Origin: Bosea sp. Tri-49
GTDB lineage: Bacteria > Pseudomonadota > Alphaproteobacteria > Rhizobiales > Beijerinckiaceae
DNA: 64,000 bases
Reading direction: 5' to 3'
NCBI RefSeq assembly: GCF_003952665.1
Contig: NZ_CP017946.1
Coordinates: 5,599,001 to 5,663,000 of the forward strand
Shown here: piece by piece, positions 29,346-37,542 of the stretch
Position numbering within the stretch: position 1 is the stretch's first letter
How the letters are laid out: every line of letters begins with the position of its first letter
Program-made: the position numbers and the translations under genes
The notes under the pieces: generated by a model
The model's database searches: none
The model's input: the letters and a program-made list of their open reading frames with translations, nothing else
What the model was told of the DNA's origin: nothing

Positions 29346-30092
29346 CTAAAGCGCGAAGCCGCCATCGGCGAGATGGATCTGGCCGGTGGTGTAGCTGGCT
29401 TCGTCCGAGCCGAGATAGACCGCGAGCCAGGCGATCTCCTCGGCTGTGCCGAGCCGGCCCATGGGCTGGCGATCGACGAAGGCCTGGCGAGCGGCCGCTT
29501 CGGACGTCTTGGTCACCTTGGCGAGCTCGATGATGCGCTGGTCGAGCGAGGGCGACTGGATCGTGCCGGGGCAGATCGCGTTCGAGCGGACGCCCTTCTT
29601 GATGTAGTCAGCTGCGACCGCCTTGGTCAGGCCGATCACCGCCGCCTTGGTGGCGCCATAGACATAGCGGTTCGGGATGCCGCGCACCGAGCCAGCGCCC
29701 GAGGCGATATTGACGATCGAGCCCTTGCCGGCGGCGAGCATGCCGGGGACGAAGGCCTTGATCGTGCGGTGCATCGACTTGACGTTGAGGTCGAAGGAGA
29801 ACTCCCAGGCCTTGTCGTCGCACTCCAGGATCGTGCCGTGATGGACGTAGCCGGCGGCGTTGACCAGGATGTCGATGGTGCCGACCTTCTCCGCGAAGGC
29901 TTCGACCGCCTTGGTCGAGAGCACGTCGAGCTTGCGCTTCTTCGCTTTCGGGATGCCCTCGAGCAAGGCGACGTCCTTGTCGGTCGCCCAGACGGTCGCG
30001 CCCTCGGCGACGAAGGCCTCGGCGATCGCCCGGCCAATGCCCTGGCCGGCTGCGGTCACCACTGCGACCTTGCCCTTCAAACGTCCTGCCAT
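29346..30092 (-). CDS. Short-chain dehydrogenase/reductase, 2-keto-3-deoxy-L-fuconate dehydrogenase-like
   Basis: 248 residues of the classical SDR family. TGxxxGIG motif as TAAGQGIGRAIAEAF, NxAG as LVNAAGYVHHG, catalytic Ser and YxxxK (IASGAGSVRG, YVYGATKAAVIGL), and the C-terminal TGQIHLADGGFAL. The charge pattern resembles 2-keto-3-deoxy-L-fuconate or 3-hydroxybutyrate (BDH2) dehydrogenases. With the IlvD/Edd dehydratase at 33825 it could form an oxidative deoxy-sugar-acid route. 24 bp after the GNAT gene, probably one transcript. Confidence 0.85.
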   Translation of the reverse strand: MAGRLKGKVAVVTAAGQGIGRAIAEAFVAEGATVWATDKDVALLEGIPKAKKRKLDVLSTKAVEAFAEKVGTIDILVNAAGYVHHGTILECDDKAWEFSFDLNVKSMHRTIKAFVPGMLAAGKGSIVNIASGAGSVRGIPNRYVYGATKAAVIGLTKAVAADYIKKGVRSNAICPGTIQSPSLDQRIIELAKVTKTSEAAARQAFVDRQPMGRLGTAEEIAWLAVYLGSDEASYTTGQIHLADGGFAL

Positions 30093-30116
30093 GTCGTTTC
30101 TTCCCTTACTGTCCGA

Positions 30117-30563
30117 TTATCGAAGGCTTTTGCGCATATGGATCAGCCGGCGGTCCGGCAGATTCTCGTAATGGGTGACCTGGTAGCCGAGCCGCTCATA
30201 CCAGCCGATGCGGTCGGCGAGCTTGACGTGGGTGTAGAGATGGACGGCGTCGTGACCGAGCGCCCGCGCCCGCTCCTCGGTGAAGCTCATCAGTGTCGAG
30301 CCGATCTTCTTGCCGGTGGCCGCGGGCGAGACGGCGATGCTCCAAAGCGTGAACTTCGCCGGCTCCTCCTCGAGCACGAGGACACCGTCGAGTGCTCCCT
30401 CGCTTTCGGCGAGCCAGACCTCATGCTCAGCCAGTACCTGGTGATAGTCGGCGATGCGCGGCAGCGAGGGCACGCCGATGATGCTCTCGTTCGGCAGATA
30501 GGCGGCCTCCGTCAGCGCGACGATCGCCGGTATGTCATCCGTCGAGGCGCGGCGCAGAGCCAT
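30117..30563 (-). CDS. GNAT-family N-acetyltransferase
   Basis: 148 residues from MALRRASTDDIPAI at 30563. A longer frame to 30851 is a chance extension through the upstream gene. Acetyl-CoA site motif PAATGKKIGSTLMSFTEERA (motif A, Q/RxxGxG/A variant) and the C-terminal YERLGYQVTHYENLP. Substrate unknown. Its start lies one base after the stop of the upstream acetyltransferase (TGA-C-ATG), so the two are translationally coupled. Confidence 0.85.
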   Translation of the reverse strand: MALRRASTDDIPAIVALTEAAYLPNESIIGVPSLPRIADYHQVLAEHEVWLAESEGALDGVLVLEEEPAKFTLWSIAVSPAATGKKIGSTLMSFTEERARALGHDAVHLYTHVKLADRIGWYERLGYQVTHYENLPDRRLIHMRKSLR

Positions 30564-30564
30564 G

Positions 30565-31239
30565 TCAGGCGGCCCCCGCAGTCTTCGTGATATCAGCCAG
30601 CGAGGTCTTCTGCTGGCCTTGCGCGTCAAAATTCTCCGGCGCGAGCCAGTTCCGGAAGGCCTGCCCGACCTGCGGCCATTCGTTGTCGAGGATCGAGAAC
30701 CAGGCGGTGTCGCGGTTGGCGCCCTTGACCACCTGATGCTGGCGAAACAGCCCCTCATACTGGAAGCCGAAGCGCAGCGCCGCGCGCTTCGAGGGCTCGT
30801 TGAGGTTGTTGCACTTCCACTCATAGCGCCGGTAGCCGAGTGAGAAGCCATAGTCGCCGACGAGATAGATCGCCTCGGTCGCGGTGCGCGTACGTTGCAG
30901 GCCCGGCGAATAGGTGATGAAGCCGACCTCGAAGACGCCGTGCTCCGGCCGGATCTCCATGATCCAGAGATGGCCCTTGGCCTTGCCGTCGGCCTCGTCG
31001 ATCACCGCGAGCGGCACGATGCCGGACTTGGCGGCCATCGTCGCGAGCAGTTCGCCATAGGCGGCCTTGCCCTGCGGAGGCATCGTCGGCATCCACTGCC
31101 AGAGATGATCATGGCCGCCCATGGCCTGCCAGATGTCGTCGAGGTGACGGGCCGGGTCGAGCGGTTCCAGCCGGCAATAGCGGCCCTGCAGCACCTTGGC
31201 CGGGGGAAAGGGGCGAGGCGTCCAATTCAACGTCGTCAT
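30565..31239 (-). CDS. GNAT-family N-acetyltransferase, RimJ/RimL type
   Basis: 224 residues from MTTLNWTPRPFPPAKVLQGR. The core is RimJ-like: YCRLEPLDPARHLDDIW at the start, then GVFEVGFITYSPGLQRTRTATEAIYLV and YRRYEWKCNNLNEPSKRAALRFGFQYEGLFRQH, the pattern of Acetyltransf_3 proteins acting on protein N-termini or small amines. The start overlaps the upstream stop as ATGA (31236-31239). Substrate unknown. Confidence 0.88.
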   Translation of the reverse strand: MTTLNWTPRPFPPAKVLQGRYCRLEPLDPARHLDDIWQAMGGHDHLWQWMPTMPPQGKAAYGELLATMAAKSGIVPLAVIDEADGKAKGHLWIMEIRPEHGVFEVGFITYSPGLQRTRTATEAIYLVGDYGFSLGYRRYEWKCNNLNEPSKRAALRFGFQYEGLFRQHQVVKGANRDTAWFSILDNEWPQVGQAFRNWLAPENFDAQGQQKTSLADITKTAGAA

Positions 31240-31562
31240 GCCTTGATCGCCTTGCGCCAGCCGGAGAGGTCGTGGGTGATCTGCCAGTTCGGGCCAAGCT
31301 CGGTGGCGATGGCAGCGGCGAGTGCCGCGCCTTCCGCTTCCCATGTTAGCCGCTCGACTTCGTTGGCGAAGTCGGAGGCTGCCTCGTTCGCCTCGTCATA
31401 GATGGCGTCGAAGACGTCCACCCAGCTTTCCAACCGGTCGGCAAGATTTTCGGACAGGCCGACATCCTCGGCATCGACCGGCTTGCGCTTGCCCTTGGCG
31501 TCGATCTGCCAGAGCCCGCTCTTGCCGAGCCATTCCGGGGCGATGAGAAGCTGTCCGCTCAC
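31236..31562 (-). CDS. Hypothetical protein, 108 residues
   Basis: I do not recognise a family. It is hydrophilic, with a Trp-rich N-terminus (WLGKSGLWQID), a helical acidic middle (DVFDAIYDEANEAASDFANEVERL) and a C-terminal SGWRKAIKA. No signal or membrane segment. It overlaps its neighbours on both sides (4 bp with each), which strongly supports that it is translated as part of the operon. Confidence 0.7.
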   Translation of the reverse strand: MSGQLLIAPEWLGKSGLWQIDAKGKRKPVDAEDVGLSENLADRLESWVDVFDAIYDEANEAASDFANEVERLTWEAEGAALAAAIATELGPNWQITHDLSGWRKAIKA

Positions 31563-32398
31563 GAGCGTGCCTTGAGGTCGTCGCGGAAGAACGGATTGAG
31601 CGGGGCCGAGGCGCCGTTGCCGGCGAAACCCTTGAAGCTGCCTTCGTCCTTGATCAGGCGTGTCGCTTCAATGAAGGCGGCCCAGGCGGCGCGAGCCAGG
31701 GCGCCACCGATCGAGATGCGGCGGGCTCCGGCGGCGGCGATGTCGGAGACGCTGAGGCCGAAATCGCCATAGACCAGCGCATTGACCGGCTTGCCGCCGG
31801 CTGCCGCAACGATGGCTCCGATATCTTCGACCGTCCTCGGGCCAGGGGCGTAGAGCACGTCGGCCCCCGCCTCGGCATAGGCCTCGATGCGGCGGACTGC
31901 TTCCTTCAGCGGCTCAGGATGGCCCGTCAGGAAGCACTCCGCGCGGGCGGTCAGCAGCACGCCGGAACCTGTCTCGTCGACGGCGCGGCGCGCTGCCTTG
32001 ATGCGCTCCACTGCGAGCTCGAACGGATAGAGCGTCTCGCCGACGCGCCCGGTCGCGTCCTCGATCGAGAGGCCGGCGACGCCGGTCGCGATGCAGAGCT
32101 TGACGTTGGCTGCAACACCGTCGGGCGTATCAGCATAGCCGTTCTCGAAATCGGCGTTGACGGGCAGGTCGGGCACCGCCTTCACCAGGTCGGCGAGGTG
32201 GGCCAGCATCATCTCGCGCGGCACGTCCTGGTCGGCGCGCGCTTGCGTGAAGGCGAAGCCGGCGCTGGTCGAGGCCAGCGCCTTGAAGCCTTGGCCGCGC
32301 AGCCAACGGGCCGAGCCCTCATCCCAGGGGTTCGGCATGACGAAGCAGCCGGATTCGTGGAGGTTGCGAAACGCGTCGACTTGCGGGCTCTGAGCCAT
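31559..32398 (-). CDS. Isocitrate lyase/PEP mutase-superfamily protein
   Basis: 279 residues. The barrel motif LPVNADFENGYADTPDGVAANV carries Mg2+-binding Asp/Glu as in the ICL/PEPM superfamily, and the later LSIEDATG block fits. The KKCGH lyase loop is replaced by TARAEC, so it is not isocitrate lyase; oxaloacetate hydrolase or methylisocitrate lyase-like activities are possible. It is the first gene of a seven-gene minus-strand run. The leader has no clear ribosome site: the AT-rich motif at 32401 lies directly before the ATG. Confidence 0.8.
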   Translation of the reverse strand: MAQSPQVDAFRNLHESGCFVMPNPWDEGSARWLRGQGFKALASTSAGFAFTQARADQDVPREMMLAHLADLVKAVPDLPVNADFENGYADTPDGVAANVKLCIATGVAGLSIEDATGRVGETLYPFELAVERIKAARRAVDETGSGVLLTARAECFLTGHPEPLKEAVRRIEAYAEAGADVLYAPGPRTVEDIGAIVAAAGGKPVNALVYGDFGLSVSDIAAAGARRISIGGALARAAWAAFIEATRLIKDEGSFKGFAGNGASAPLNPFFRDDLKARS

Positions 32399-32400
32399 TT

Positions 32401-32413
32401 TAAATCGTTTCAG
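32401..32413 (-). promoter_or_regulatory. Possible LacI-type operator next to the PEP-mutase-like start
   Basis: TAAATCGTTTCAG directly upstream of the start codon (ATG at 32398). Core matches the sites at 25346 and 35716. Binding here would block translation start or promoter clearance. Alternatively it is only an AT-rich leader. Confidence 0.28.
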
Positions 32414-32537
32414 ATAGGTTCAAGGGAGCCATATTGTCGTCGTCGCATCGGTTTGTCAGCCCCGCTTGCACGCATCGGCGTGCCGCCTGAGATGCGTGAC
32501 GGGCATGTTCCAACTGAGAGTGCGCGTCGCGGAGAAG

Positions 32538-33338
32538 CTAAAGTGGCTTCCTCCCCGAGACTGCCGTTGCGCAGCCGAAGAAGAAGCGCCTGAACTCAAC
32601 CTCCAGCCCCTCGGCCCGCAGCATCGCCGCCAGGCCCGAGGCGTCACCGAAATTCGTGCTGTAGGTGCCGATCATCGCGAAATCCTGCGCGCCCTTCAGC
32701 AAGATGCGCTCGACCAGGGGCAGCACGGTCTTCAGGTGAAACAGATAGAGCGGCCGCAGCCACCAGCCTTTCGGATCTGAGGCCTCGATCATCGAGAAGC
32801 TGCCGCCCGGCTTGAGGCAATGGGCGATCAGTTTCGCGAGGCGGGAGTGCTGGTCGGGATTGAAGGTCTTCAAGCCGAAGGTCGAGATCACGAAATCGGC
32901 GCTGTCGGCCGGCAGATCGTTGGCCAGCACGTCGGCCTCGACGAAGTCGATCTTGTGGGCGCGGTGAGCATGGAGGCGCTCCATCGCCAACTGGTGCATG
33001 CCGGAAGAGATGTCGACCGCGGTGATCGCGTCGATCTCGGGGAAACGCTTGAGCAGATGCGGCCAGACCTCTCCGGTCCCGGCCATTAGATCGTAGCCCC
33101 TGGGAGCGGCCTCCTGCAGCGCTGGCAGCGCCTCCACGCATTGCCGGCGCCAGCGCTCGGTGAAGCCGAAGGAGAAGAAGGAGCTGTAGCCGATATAGCG
33201 GCTGGAACAGCGGTCGAAGACGCCTTTGACAAACGCGGCGTCATAGATGTCCTGAGGGGGCGTCGCGGGATGAGGCAAGGGGCCACTCTTGTCGGGGTCA
33301 GCCGAGAATGCCGGCGAACATGGCCGCCACGGCGACAA
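32538..33338 (-). CDS. Class I SAM-dependent methyltransferase (UbiE-like)
   Basis: 266 residues at most. SAM motif I is YDLMAGTGEVWPHLLKRF, followed by ITAVDISSGMHQLA and the post-motif DFVEADVLANDLPADSADFVISTFGLKTF. This resembles UbiE/ubiquinone-type methyltransferases. The ATG at 33338 overlaps the upstream small gene by 41 bp; a TTG at 33278 is an alternative start. It is followed downstream by a 139-bp gap to the PEP-mutase gene. Confidence 0.85.
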   Translation of the reverse strand: MSPWRPCSPAFSADPDKSGPLPHPATPPQDIYDAAFVKGVFDRCSSRYIGYSSFFSFGFTERWRRQCVEALPALQEAAPRGYDLMAGTGEVWPHLLKRFPEIDAITAVDISSGMHQLAMERLHAHRAHKIDFVEADVLANDLPADSADFVISTFGLKTFNPDQHSRLAKLIAHCLKPGGSFSMIEASDPKGWWLRPLYLFHLKTVLPLVERILLKGAQDFAMIGTYSTNFGDASGLAAMLRAEGLEVEFRRFFFGCATAVSGRKPL

Positions 33339-33555
33339 TCACAGCCACCACGGCCACCATGCCGAGATGGAGCAGGAATGCCAGACCAGCGACCGGCAGC
33401 AGGATCGCGCCGATGATCGCTCCTGACACGATCCGGCCGGAGCCCCCACGCCAATGACCGACGGCGCCGCCGAGCAGGGCGCCCAGCCCGGACAGCAGCA
33501 CCAGCAGCAGGGTCGTCTGCGGGTCGAGCCCGGTCAGCTCGGCAAGCCAGGTCAT
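33298..33555 (-). CDS. Small membrane protein, 85 residues
   Basis: From MTWLAELTGLDPQTTLLLV at 33555; a longer frame to 33687 is unlikely. It has three hydrophobic stretches (about residues 13-30, 42-62 and 65-83) with a Gly-rich HWRGGSGR loop after the first. Function unknown. It lies 28 bp after another small membrane-protein gene. Confidence 0.65.
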   Translation of the reverse strand: MTWLAELTGLDPQTTLLLVLLSGLGALLGGAVGHWRGGSGRIVSGAIIGAILLPVAGLAFLLHLGMVAVVAVIVAVAAMFAGILG

Positions 33556-33583
33556 CGCGTTCTCCGTGAAGGGCAATAGCCCC

Positions 33584-33802
33584 TCACCAGAAGACGACGA
33601 CAACCCCCAGGACGACAAGTCCGACGAAGAACGAGCCGAAATAGCTGCCGAGCAGCAGGGTGATCGCAAAGCTGACAATGGCGCCAAGGATTGCGGTCAG
33701 GACAATCGGATAGCGCCGGCGCAGCGCGAGCTGCCTGCCGGCGAGGCCGCCCAGCAGCGCGGCGAGCGCTGCCAGGGCAATGTCGAAGACGCCGAACGGC
33801 AT
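33584..33802 (-). CDS. Small membrane protein, 72 residues
   Basis: MPFGVFDIALAALAALLGGLAGRQLALRRRYP starts a mostly hydrophobic protein with two to three membrane segments and an Arg-rich loop between the first two. Function unknown. It lies 22 bp after the dehydratase stop on the same strand, so it could be on that transcript. Confidence 0.55.
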   Translation of the reverse strand: MPFGVFDIALAALAALLGGLAGRQLALRRRYPIVLTAILGAIVSFAITLLLGSYFGSFFVGLVVLGVVVVFW

Positions 33803-33824
33803 CGGTGCGAGCGGCAGGAACCGC

Positions 33825-35663
33825 TCAGTGGTTGTCGCGCGGGATGCCGAACTTCTTGTGGATCTTCTGGTACTTGACCGCCGGCTTCAGCACCATGCCC
33901 TCGGAGAGTTCGTCGACGATCTTGCGCTGGATCTCCTGCCAGGGCGTCTGGCTCTTCGGATACTTGTAGCCGCCGGCCGCCTTGAATTCGGCGCGGCGCT
34001 TCTCCAGCTCCTCGTCCGAGATCAGCATGTTGGCGGTGCGCTTCTTCAGGTCGATGCGGACCTTGTCGCCGGTCTTCAGCAGCGCCAACCCGCCGCCTGT
34101 CGCCGCTTCCGGCGAGGCGTTGAGGATCGAGGGCGAGCCCGAGGTACCGGACTGGCGGCCGTCGCCGACGCAAGCGAGCGCGGTGACGCCCTTCTTGATC
34201 AGGTAATCCGGCGGCCGCATGTTCACGACCTCGGCCGCGCCGGGATAGCCGACGGGACCGACGCCGCGGATGAATAGCACCGTGTGCTCGTCGATCCCAA
34301 GCGCGGGGTCGTCGATCCGGTGGTGGTAGTCCTCCGGCCCGTCGAAAACGACGGCTTTGCCTTCGAAGGCCATCGGGTCCTTCGGGTTATCGAGATAGCG
34401 CTTGCGGAATTCCGGCGTGATCACCGAGGTCTTCATGATCGCCGAGTCGAACAGGTTGCCGGAGAGGTTGAGGAACCCGGCCTCCTTCTTCATCGGCTCG
34501 TCATAGGCCTTGATGACGTTGCGGTCGCCCGTGAATGCTCCTTCGCAGTTCTCGATATGGGTCTTGCCATTGGCGGTGATGGCCGGCTTGAGCCTGCCCT
34601 TGGCGATCAGCTCGGCGATCACGGAGGGCAGGCCGCCGGCGCGGTAATAGTCCTCGCCGAGATATTCGCCGGCCGGCTGCATGTTGACCAGAAGCGGCGT
34701 GTCGTAGCCGATCTTGGTCCAGTCCTCATTGTCGAGCTTGACGCCGATATGCTTGGCGATGGCGTTGACGTGGACCGGGGCGTTGGTCGAGCCGCCGATC
34801 GCCGAGTTGATGACGATGGTGTTCTCGAAGGCCTCGCGCGTCAGGATCTTCGAGGGGATCAGGTTCTCCCAGACCATCTCGACGATGCGGCGCCCGGTCA
34901 GATAGGCCATCTCGTAGCGGTCACGATAGGGGGCCGGGATCGCGGCGGCGCCGGGCAGGGTCATGCCCATCGCTTCGGCGAGCGCATTCATGGTCGAGGC
35001 GGTGCCCATGGTGTTGCAGTGACCCGCGGATGGCGCGGACGAGGCAACCAGATCGACGAAGCCGCGATAGTCGATCTCGCCGGCCGCCATCATCTGGCGC
35101 GCCTTCCAGACGATAGTGCCCGAGCCGGTGCGCTCGCCGCGGAAGGAGCCGTTCAGCATCGGCCCGCCCGGCAGGGCGATAGCCGGGATGTCGACGGTCG
35201 CTGCCGCCATGATCTGGGCCGGGGTGGTCTTGTCACAGCCGGTCGTCAGCACGACACCGTCGATCGGGTAGCCGTAGAGGATCTCGACGAGCGAGAGATA
35301 TTGCAAGTTGCGATCGAGCGAGGCGGTTGGCCGCTTGCAGGTTTCCTGGATCGGATGGATCGGGAACTCGAAGGGCACGCCGCCCATTTCGCGGATGCCG
35401 TCGCGGACGCGATGGGCGAGCTCGAGATGATGGCGGTTGCAGGGGGCGATGTCGGAGCCGGTCTGGGCGATGCCGATGATCGGGCGGCCGGATTGCAATT
35501 CCTCACGCGACAGGCCGAAATTCATGGTCCGCTCGATATAAAGCGCGGTCATGTCGGCATTGGCCGGATTGTCGAACCAGGCCTTGGAGCGAAGCTGCTC
35601 CGGCTTGATTTTCCGCACCGGCTTCTTGCCGTTCGGCGTCTTGCTGCTTGGCGTCTTGGCCAT
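33825..35663 (-). CDS. IlvD/Edd-family dehydratase, L-arabonate/D-xylonate type
   Basis: 612 residues of the dihydroxy-acid/6-phosphogluconate dehydratase family. The cysteine ligands of the Fe-S cluster are in [16 protein letters not shown] and [15 protein letters not shown]. The size and the ending [12 protein letters not shown] to GIPRDNH match the sugar-acid (arabonate, xylonate, fuconate) branch rather than IlvD. It removes water from an aldonate to give 2-keto-3-deoxy acid. The start is fixed by a GAGGGAATGACGGG leader at 35663. The 338-bp divergent gap upstream holds a strong palindrome at 35777. Confidence 0.88.
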   Translation of the reverse strand: MAKTPSSKTPNGKKPVRKIKPEQLRSKAWFDNPANADMTALYIERTMNFGLSREELQSGRPIIGIAQTGSDIAPCNRHHLELAHRVRDGIREMGGVPFEFPIHPIQETCKRPTASLDRNLQYLSLVEILYGYPIDGVVLTTGCDKTTPAQIMAAATVDIPAIALPGGPMLNGSFRGERTGSGTIVWKARQMMAAGEIDYRGFVDLVASSAPSAGHCNTMGTASTMNALAEAMGMTLPGAAAIPAPYRDRYEMAYLTGRRIVEMVWENLIPSKILTREAFENTIVINSAIGGSTNAPVHVNAIAKHIGVKLDNEDWTKIGYDTPLLVNMQPAGEYLGEDYYRAGGLPSVIAELIAKGRLKPAITANGKTHIENCEGAFTGDRNVIKAYDEPMKKEAGFLNLSGNLFDSAIMKTSVITPEFRKRYLDNPKDPMAFEGKAVVFDGPEDYHHRIDDPALGIDEHTVLFIRGVGPVGYPGAAEVVNMRPPDYLIKKGVTALACVGDGRQSGTSGSPSILNASPEAATGGGLALLKTGDKVRIDLKKRTANMLISDEELEKRRAEFKAAGGYKYPKSQTPWQEIQRKIVDELSEGMVLKPAVKYQKIHKKFGIPRDNH

Positions 35664-35715
35664 CCCGTCATTCCCTCTCGCGCCCGGGCGGCTTTGCGCC
35701 GCTTCGGCATCGTCT

Positions 35716-35729
35716 TTAAATCGATTTGA
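35716..35729. promoter_or_regulatory. Candidate LacI-type operator before the dehydratase
   Basis: TTTAAATCGATTTG contains the perfect palindrome AAATCGATTT (35718-35727) with a central CG, typical in shape of LacI-family operators. It lies 55 bp upstream of the dehydratase start in the divergent gap. It is the most symmetrical member of the motif group. Confidence 0.4.
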
Positions 35730-35776
35730 CCGACAGGTCATGCCGGCCGTGGCAGAACGGCAAGGGCGCTTGCCGT

Positions 35777-35803
35777 AGCTGCTGTATTCTGCATACAGCA
35801 GCT
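35777..35803. promoter_or_regulatory. Candidate GntR-type operator in the dehydratase/aminotransferase gap
   Basis: AGCTGCTGTAT, five bases, ATACAGCAGCT: an 11-bp perfect inverted repeat with the TGTAT-N5-ATACA core, the kind of dyad read by GntR-family regulators. It lies 114 bp before the dehydratase start and 199 bp before the aminotransferase. Nothing else distinct is visible in this 338-bp gap apart from the site at 35716. Confidence 0.5.
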
Positions 35804-36001
35804 TGTGGCGCCGTGCCAATCGCTTGGTAAAACGCTGACACCAGCAAAGGTCGCTGCGGCGCAGTTTGCAAGTGTTCCAAATGCGTCCCTGTCCGGACTG
35901 GGACGCAAGCGGCGGGCTTGCGCGGCTGCCGGCTTTGCGGCCAAGACAGATTTGGACACGCGACGGCTTGAAGACCGGCCGTGAGCGAAGAGGAAACCGC
36001 C

Positions 36002-37186
36002 ATGACGTTGCAGGTCGTCCCATCCTTCGGCCGCATCGGTGAAGAGAACGCCTTCGCCGTGCTCGCCCGCGCGACCGAATTGCAGCGCCAGGGCAAGGAC
36101 ATCATCAATCTCGGTATCGGCCAGCCGGATTTCCCGACGCCCGAGCACATCGTCGAGGCGGCGGTGAAGGCGCTGCGCGACGGCCACCATGGCTACACCC
36201 CGGCGAACGGCATCCTGCCCTTGCGCGAAGCGGTGGCGGCCGATCTGCACAAGCGCTTCCAGGTCAATGTCTCGCCGGAGGCGGTGATGATCGTGCCGGG
36301 CGGCAAGGTCACCATGTTCATGGCGATCCTGATGTTCGGCGAGCCCGGCGCCGAGATCCTCTATCCCGATCCCGGTTTCCCGATCTATCGCTCGATGATC
36401 GAGTACACTGGGGCTACGCCGATCCCGGTGCCGATCCGCGAGGAGAACGGCTTTGCCTTCTCGGCCGAGGAGACGCTCGCGCTGATCACGCCGAAGACGC
36501 GGCTCCTGATCGTCAACTCGCCGGCCAACCCGACGGGCGGCGTCACGCCCAAGGCCGAAGTCGACAAGCTGGTCGCGGGCTTGGCAGCCTTCCCGGATGT
36601 CGCTGTCATGTCGGACGAGATCTACGACCAGATGCTTTATGACGGCGAAAAGCATGTCTGCCTGCTGAGCTATCCGGAGATCCGCGACCGGCTGATCCTG
36701 CTCAATGGTTGGTCGAAGACCTATGCCATGACCGGCTGGCGCATGGGCTTCTCAGTCTGGCCGAAGCCGCTCTACGACAATGCCCGCAAGCTCGCGGTGA
36801 ACTCGCATTCTTGCGTCAACGCTCCGGCGCAATGGGCGGGGCTTGAGGCGCTGACCGGCCCGCAGGACGCGGTTGGGATGATGCTGGCGGAATTTGACCG
36901 GCGCCGGAAGGCGGTGGTGGTAGGGCTGAACGGCCTGCCCGGCGTCTCCTGCATCGTGCCCAAGGGGGCCTTCTACGCCTTCCCGAACGTGTCGCAGACC
37001 GGCTGGAAGGCGAAGAAGCTGGCCTCGGCCCTGCTCGAGGATGCCGGCGTCGCCACGATCGGCGGGCCGGATTTCGGCGTCCACGGTGAAGGCTATATCC
37101 GGCTCTCCTACGCAAACTCGCTGGAGAATATCGAGCGGGCGCTCGGGCGGATGGGCGAGTTCCTCAAGAATGCGAAAGCGGCCTGA
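36002..37186 (+). CDS. Pyridoxal-phosphate aminotransferase, class I/II
   Basis: 394 residues from the ATG at 36002 (GAGGAAACCGCC leader); an upstream Met at 35981 is less likely. Fold-type I signs: [52 protein letters not shown], and the PLP lysine in [17 protein letters not shown] (SKxxxxxGxRxG). The C-terminal arginine that binds the substrate carboxylate is in YIRLSYA. The substrate is likely an amino acid such as Asp, Ala or aromatic; it may be unrelated to the sugar-acid genes. 2 bp before the NIPSNAP gene. Confidence 0.92.
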   Translation: MTLQVVPSFGRIGEENAFAVLARATELQRQGKDIINLGIGQPDFPTPEHIVEAAVKALRDGHHGYTPANGILPLREAVAADLHKRFQVNVSPEAVMIVPGGKVTMFMAILMFGEPGAEILYPDPGFPIYRSMIEYTGATPIPVPIREENGFAFSAEETLALITPKTRLLIVNSPANPTGGVTPKAEVDKLVAGLAAFPDVAVMSDEIYDQMLYDGEKHVCLLSYPEIRDRLILLNGWSKTYAMTGWRMGFSVWPKPLYDNARKLAVNSHSCVNAPAQWAGLEALTGPQDAVGMMLAEFDRRRKAVVVGLNGLPGVSCIVPKGAFYAFPNVSQTGWKAKKLASALLEDAGVATIGGPDFGVHGEGYIRLSYANSLENIERALGRMGEFLKNAKAA

Positions 37187-37188
37187 CG

Positions 37189-37524
37189 ATGACGATAACC
37201 TGCCATCTTCGCTACGTCGTCGACCCCTACCAACTCCCGGCCTTCGAGGCCTATGGCAAAGCCTGGATCCGCTTGGTCGAGCGGTTCGGCGGCAAGCATC
37301 ACGGCTATTTCATGCCGTCGGAGGGGATGTCGAACGTGGCGCTGGCGATGTTCAGCTTCCCGTCCTTCGCCGCATACGAGGCCTATCGCGAGGCCTCGTT
37401 CAAGGACGCGGAGTGCCTCTCCGTGGTCGCAGAGAACGACAAGCACCGCTTCATTATCAGCTATGAGCGCAGCTTCTTCCGGCCGGTGTTCGAGGACGAT
37501 CAGGGCGTCAAGCGCGCGCCCTGA
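37189..37524 (+). CDS. NIPSNAP-family protein
   Basis: 111 residues, a ferredoxin-like alpha-beta domain with YVVDPYQLPAFEAYGKAWIRLVERFGG and the later SFPSFAAYEAYREAS pattern typical of NIPSNAP/dimeric barrel proteins. Function unknown; some members are monooxygenase-like or stress-linked. Starts 2 bp after the aminotransferase stop, so it is co-translated. Confidence 0.8.
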   Translation: MTITCHLRYVVDPYQLPAFEAYGKAWIRLVERFGGKHHGYFMPSEGMSNVALAMFSFPSFAAYEAYREASFKDAECLSVVAENDKHRFIISYERSFFRPVFEDDQGVKRAP

Positions 37525-37542
37525 TCCCCGGTCCCTGGCTGG

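Noticed and set aside
30117..30851. Long version of the GNAT frame starting at 30851
   Set aside because: Its first 96 codons are an out-of-frame reading of the upstream acetyltransferase; the true start is MALRRASTDD at 30563.
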